64,000 nt of DNA from Isochrysis galbana. Its lineage: Eukaryota; Haptophyta; Isochrysidales; Isochrysidaceae. Both the position numbers and the translations under genes were made by a program. This document shows, piece by piece, positions 63,785 through 64,000 of the stretch. Every line of letters begins with the position of its first letter. Within the stretch, counting starts at the first letter, position 1. Where the stretch lies: contig CM030939.1 in the NCBI GenBank assembly GCA_018136815.1, forward strand, positions 2,426,808 through 2,490,807, read 5' to 3'. The notes under the pieces are model-generated. The model was given only the letters and a program-made list of their open reading frames with translations. It ran no database searches and was not told where the DNA came from.

Positions 63785-64000
63785 GCGGAGGAATGGAGGA
63801 ATTGAGGGGGAAAAAGTCGTTTAGTGATAGAAAGTGCAGGGCCGGTGCACCAGAGTCGGGGGGCAAACCTCGCGCGGAAGCGGCGGGGGGGGGGGGGGGT
63901 TACCCCCCGCGCGCGGGGGGGCGAGAGGGCGGTGCAACTCGAATACGCACCCGTCGGACAAGAGACATTGATTTTACAGTCTTAAAAGGGCCTTTTTACA
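63785..64000. other. Low-complexity end of window
   Basis: G-runs at 63886-63898 and GC palindromes. No gene recognised. Confidence 0.4.

Overview
This is nuclear DNA from a unicellular, flagellated eukaryote, most likely an alga. The evidence is GT-AG spliced genes, a complete intraflagellar-transport dynein-2 heavy chain, a NADPH-oxidase tail, a mitochondrial ribosomal protein, tandem fungal-type zinc clusters, non-LTR retrotransposons and very long CT/GA microsatellites. A haptophyte is my best guess from the mix of gene families (sulfotransferase, lipoxygenase, 2OG-dioxygenase, Zn2Cys6), but nothing here fixes the phylum. Gene order does not look operonic. The exon models below were built by eye from open frames, GT/AG sites and phase continuity.

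Layout. 1-385 holds the 3' end of a NADPH oxidase. 1.16-5.11 kb is a minus-strand LINE-type element (RT region, GGEV-type minisatellite, GC-rich 3' UTR), and its 5' edge abuts a truncated GNAT acetyltransferase (5.1-5.46 kb). 6.1-7.8 kb is a three-exon membrane-anchored sulfotransferase. 8-11.1 kb is repeat-rich with no clear gene. 11.4-24.6 kb is a three-exon dynein-2 heavy chain (about 4,281 aa). 25.2-31.3 kb is a repeat zone with several LINE 3' ends, a broken hAT transposase and, on the minus strand, mitochondrial uL14. 31.4-34.2 kb is a kilobase of CT/GA/CT arrays followed by a patatin-like acyl hydrolase. 35.2-38.8 kb carries a novel-looking protein with a cortactin-type acidic N-terminus and a Tudor-like C-terminal domain, framed by inverted repeats. 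40.0-41.3 kb (minus) and 45.2-46.7 kb (plus) are two divergent paralogues, each with two adjacent Zn2Cys6 clusters and the same intron position. 48.6-52.5 kb contains LINE-derived insertions, one with a clear 15-bp target-site duplication. 53.07-54.64 kb (minus) is a TauD-like dioxygenase. 56.8-59.2 kb is a lipoxygenase-like protein. 59.8-60.35 kb is another LINE fragment. 61.3-62.9 kb (minus) is a two-exon MFS transporter.

The genes do not form one pathway. Lipoxygenase and patatin-like lipase could both act in lipid or oxylipin metabolism, but they are 24 kb apart and the link is only suggestive. The most novel items are the paired double-zinc-cluster genes, the NtA-Tudor protein inside an inverted repeat, and the LINE family whose ends carry short palindromes that differ in sequence between copies but keep self-complementarity.
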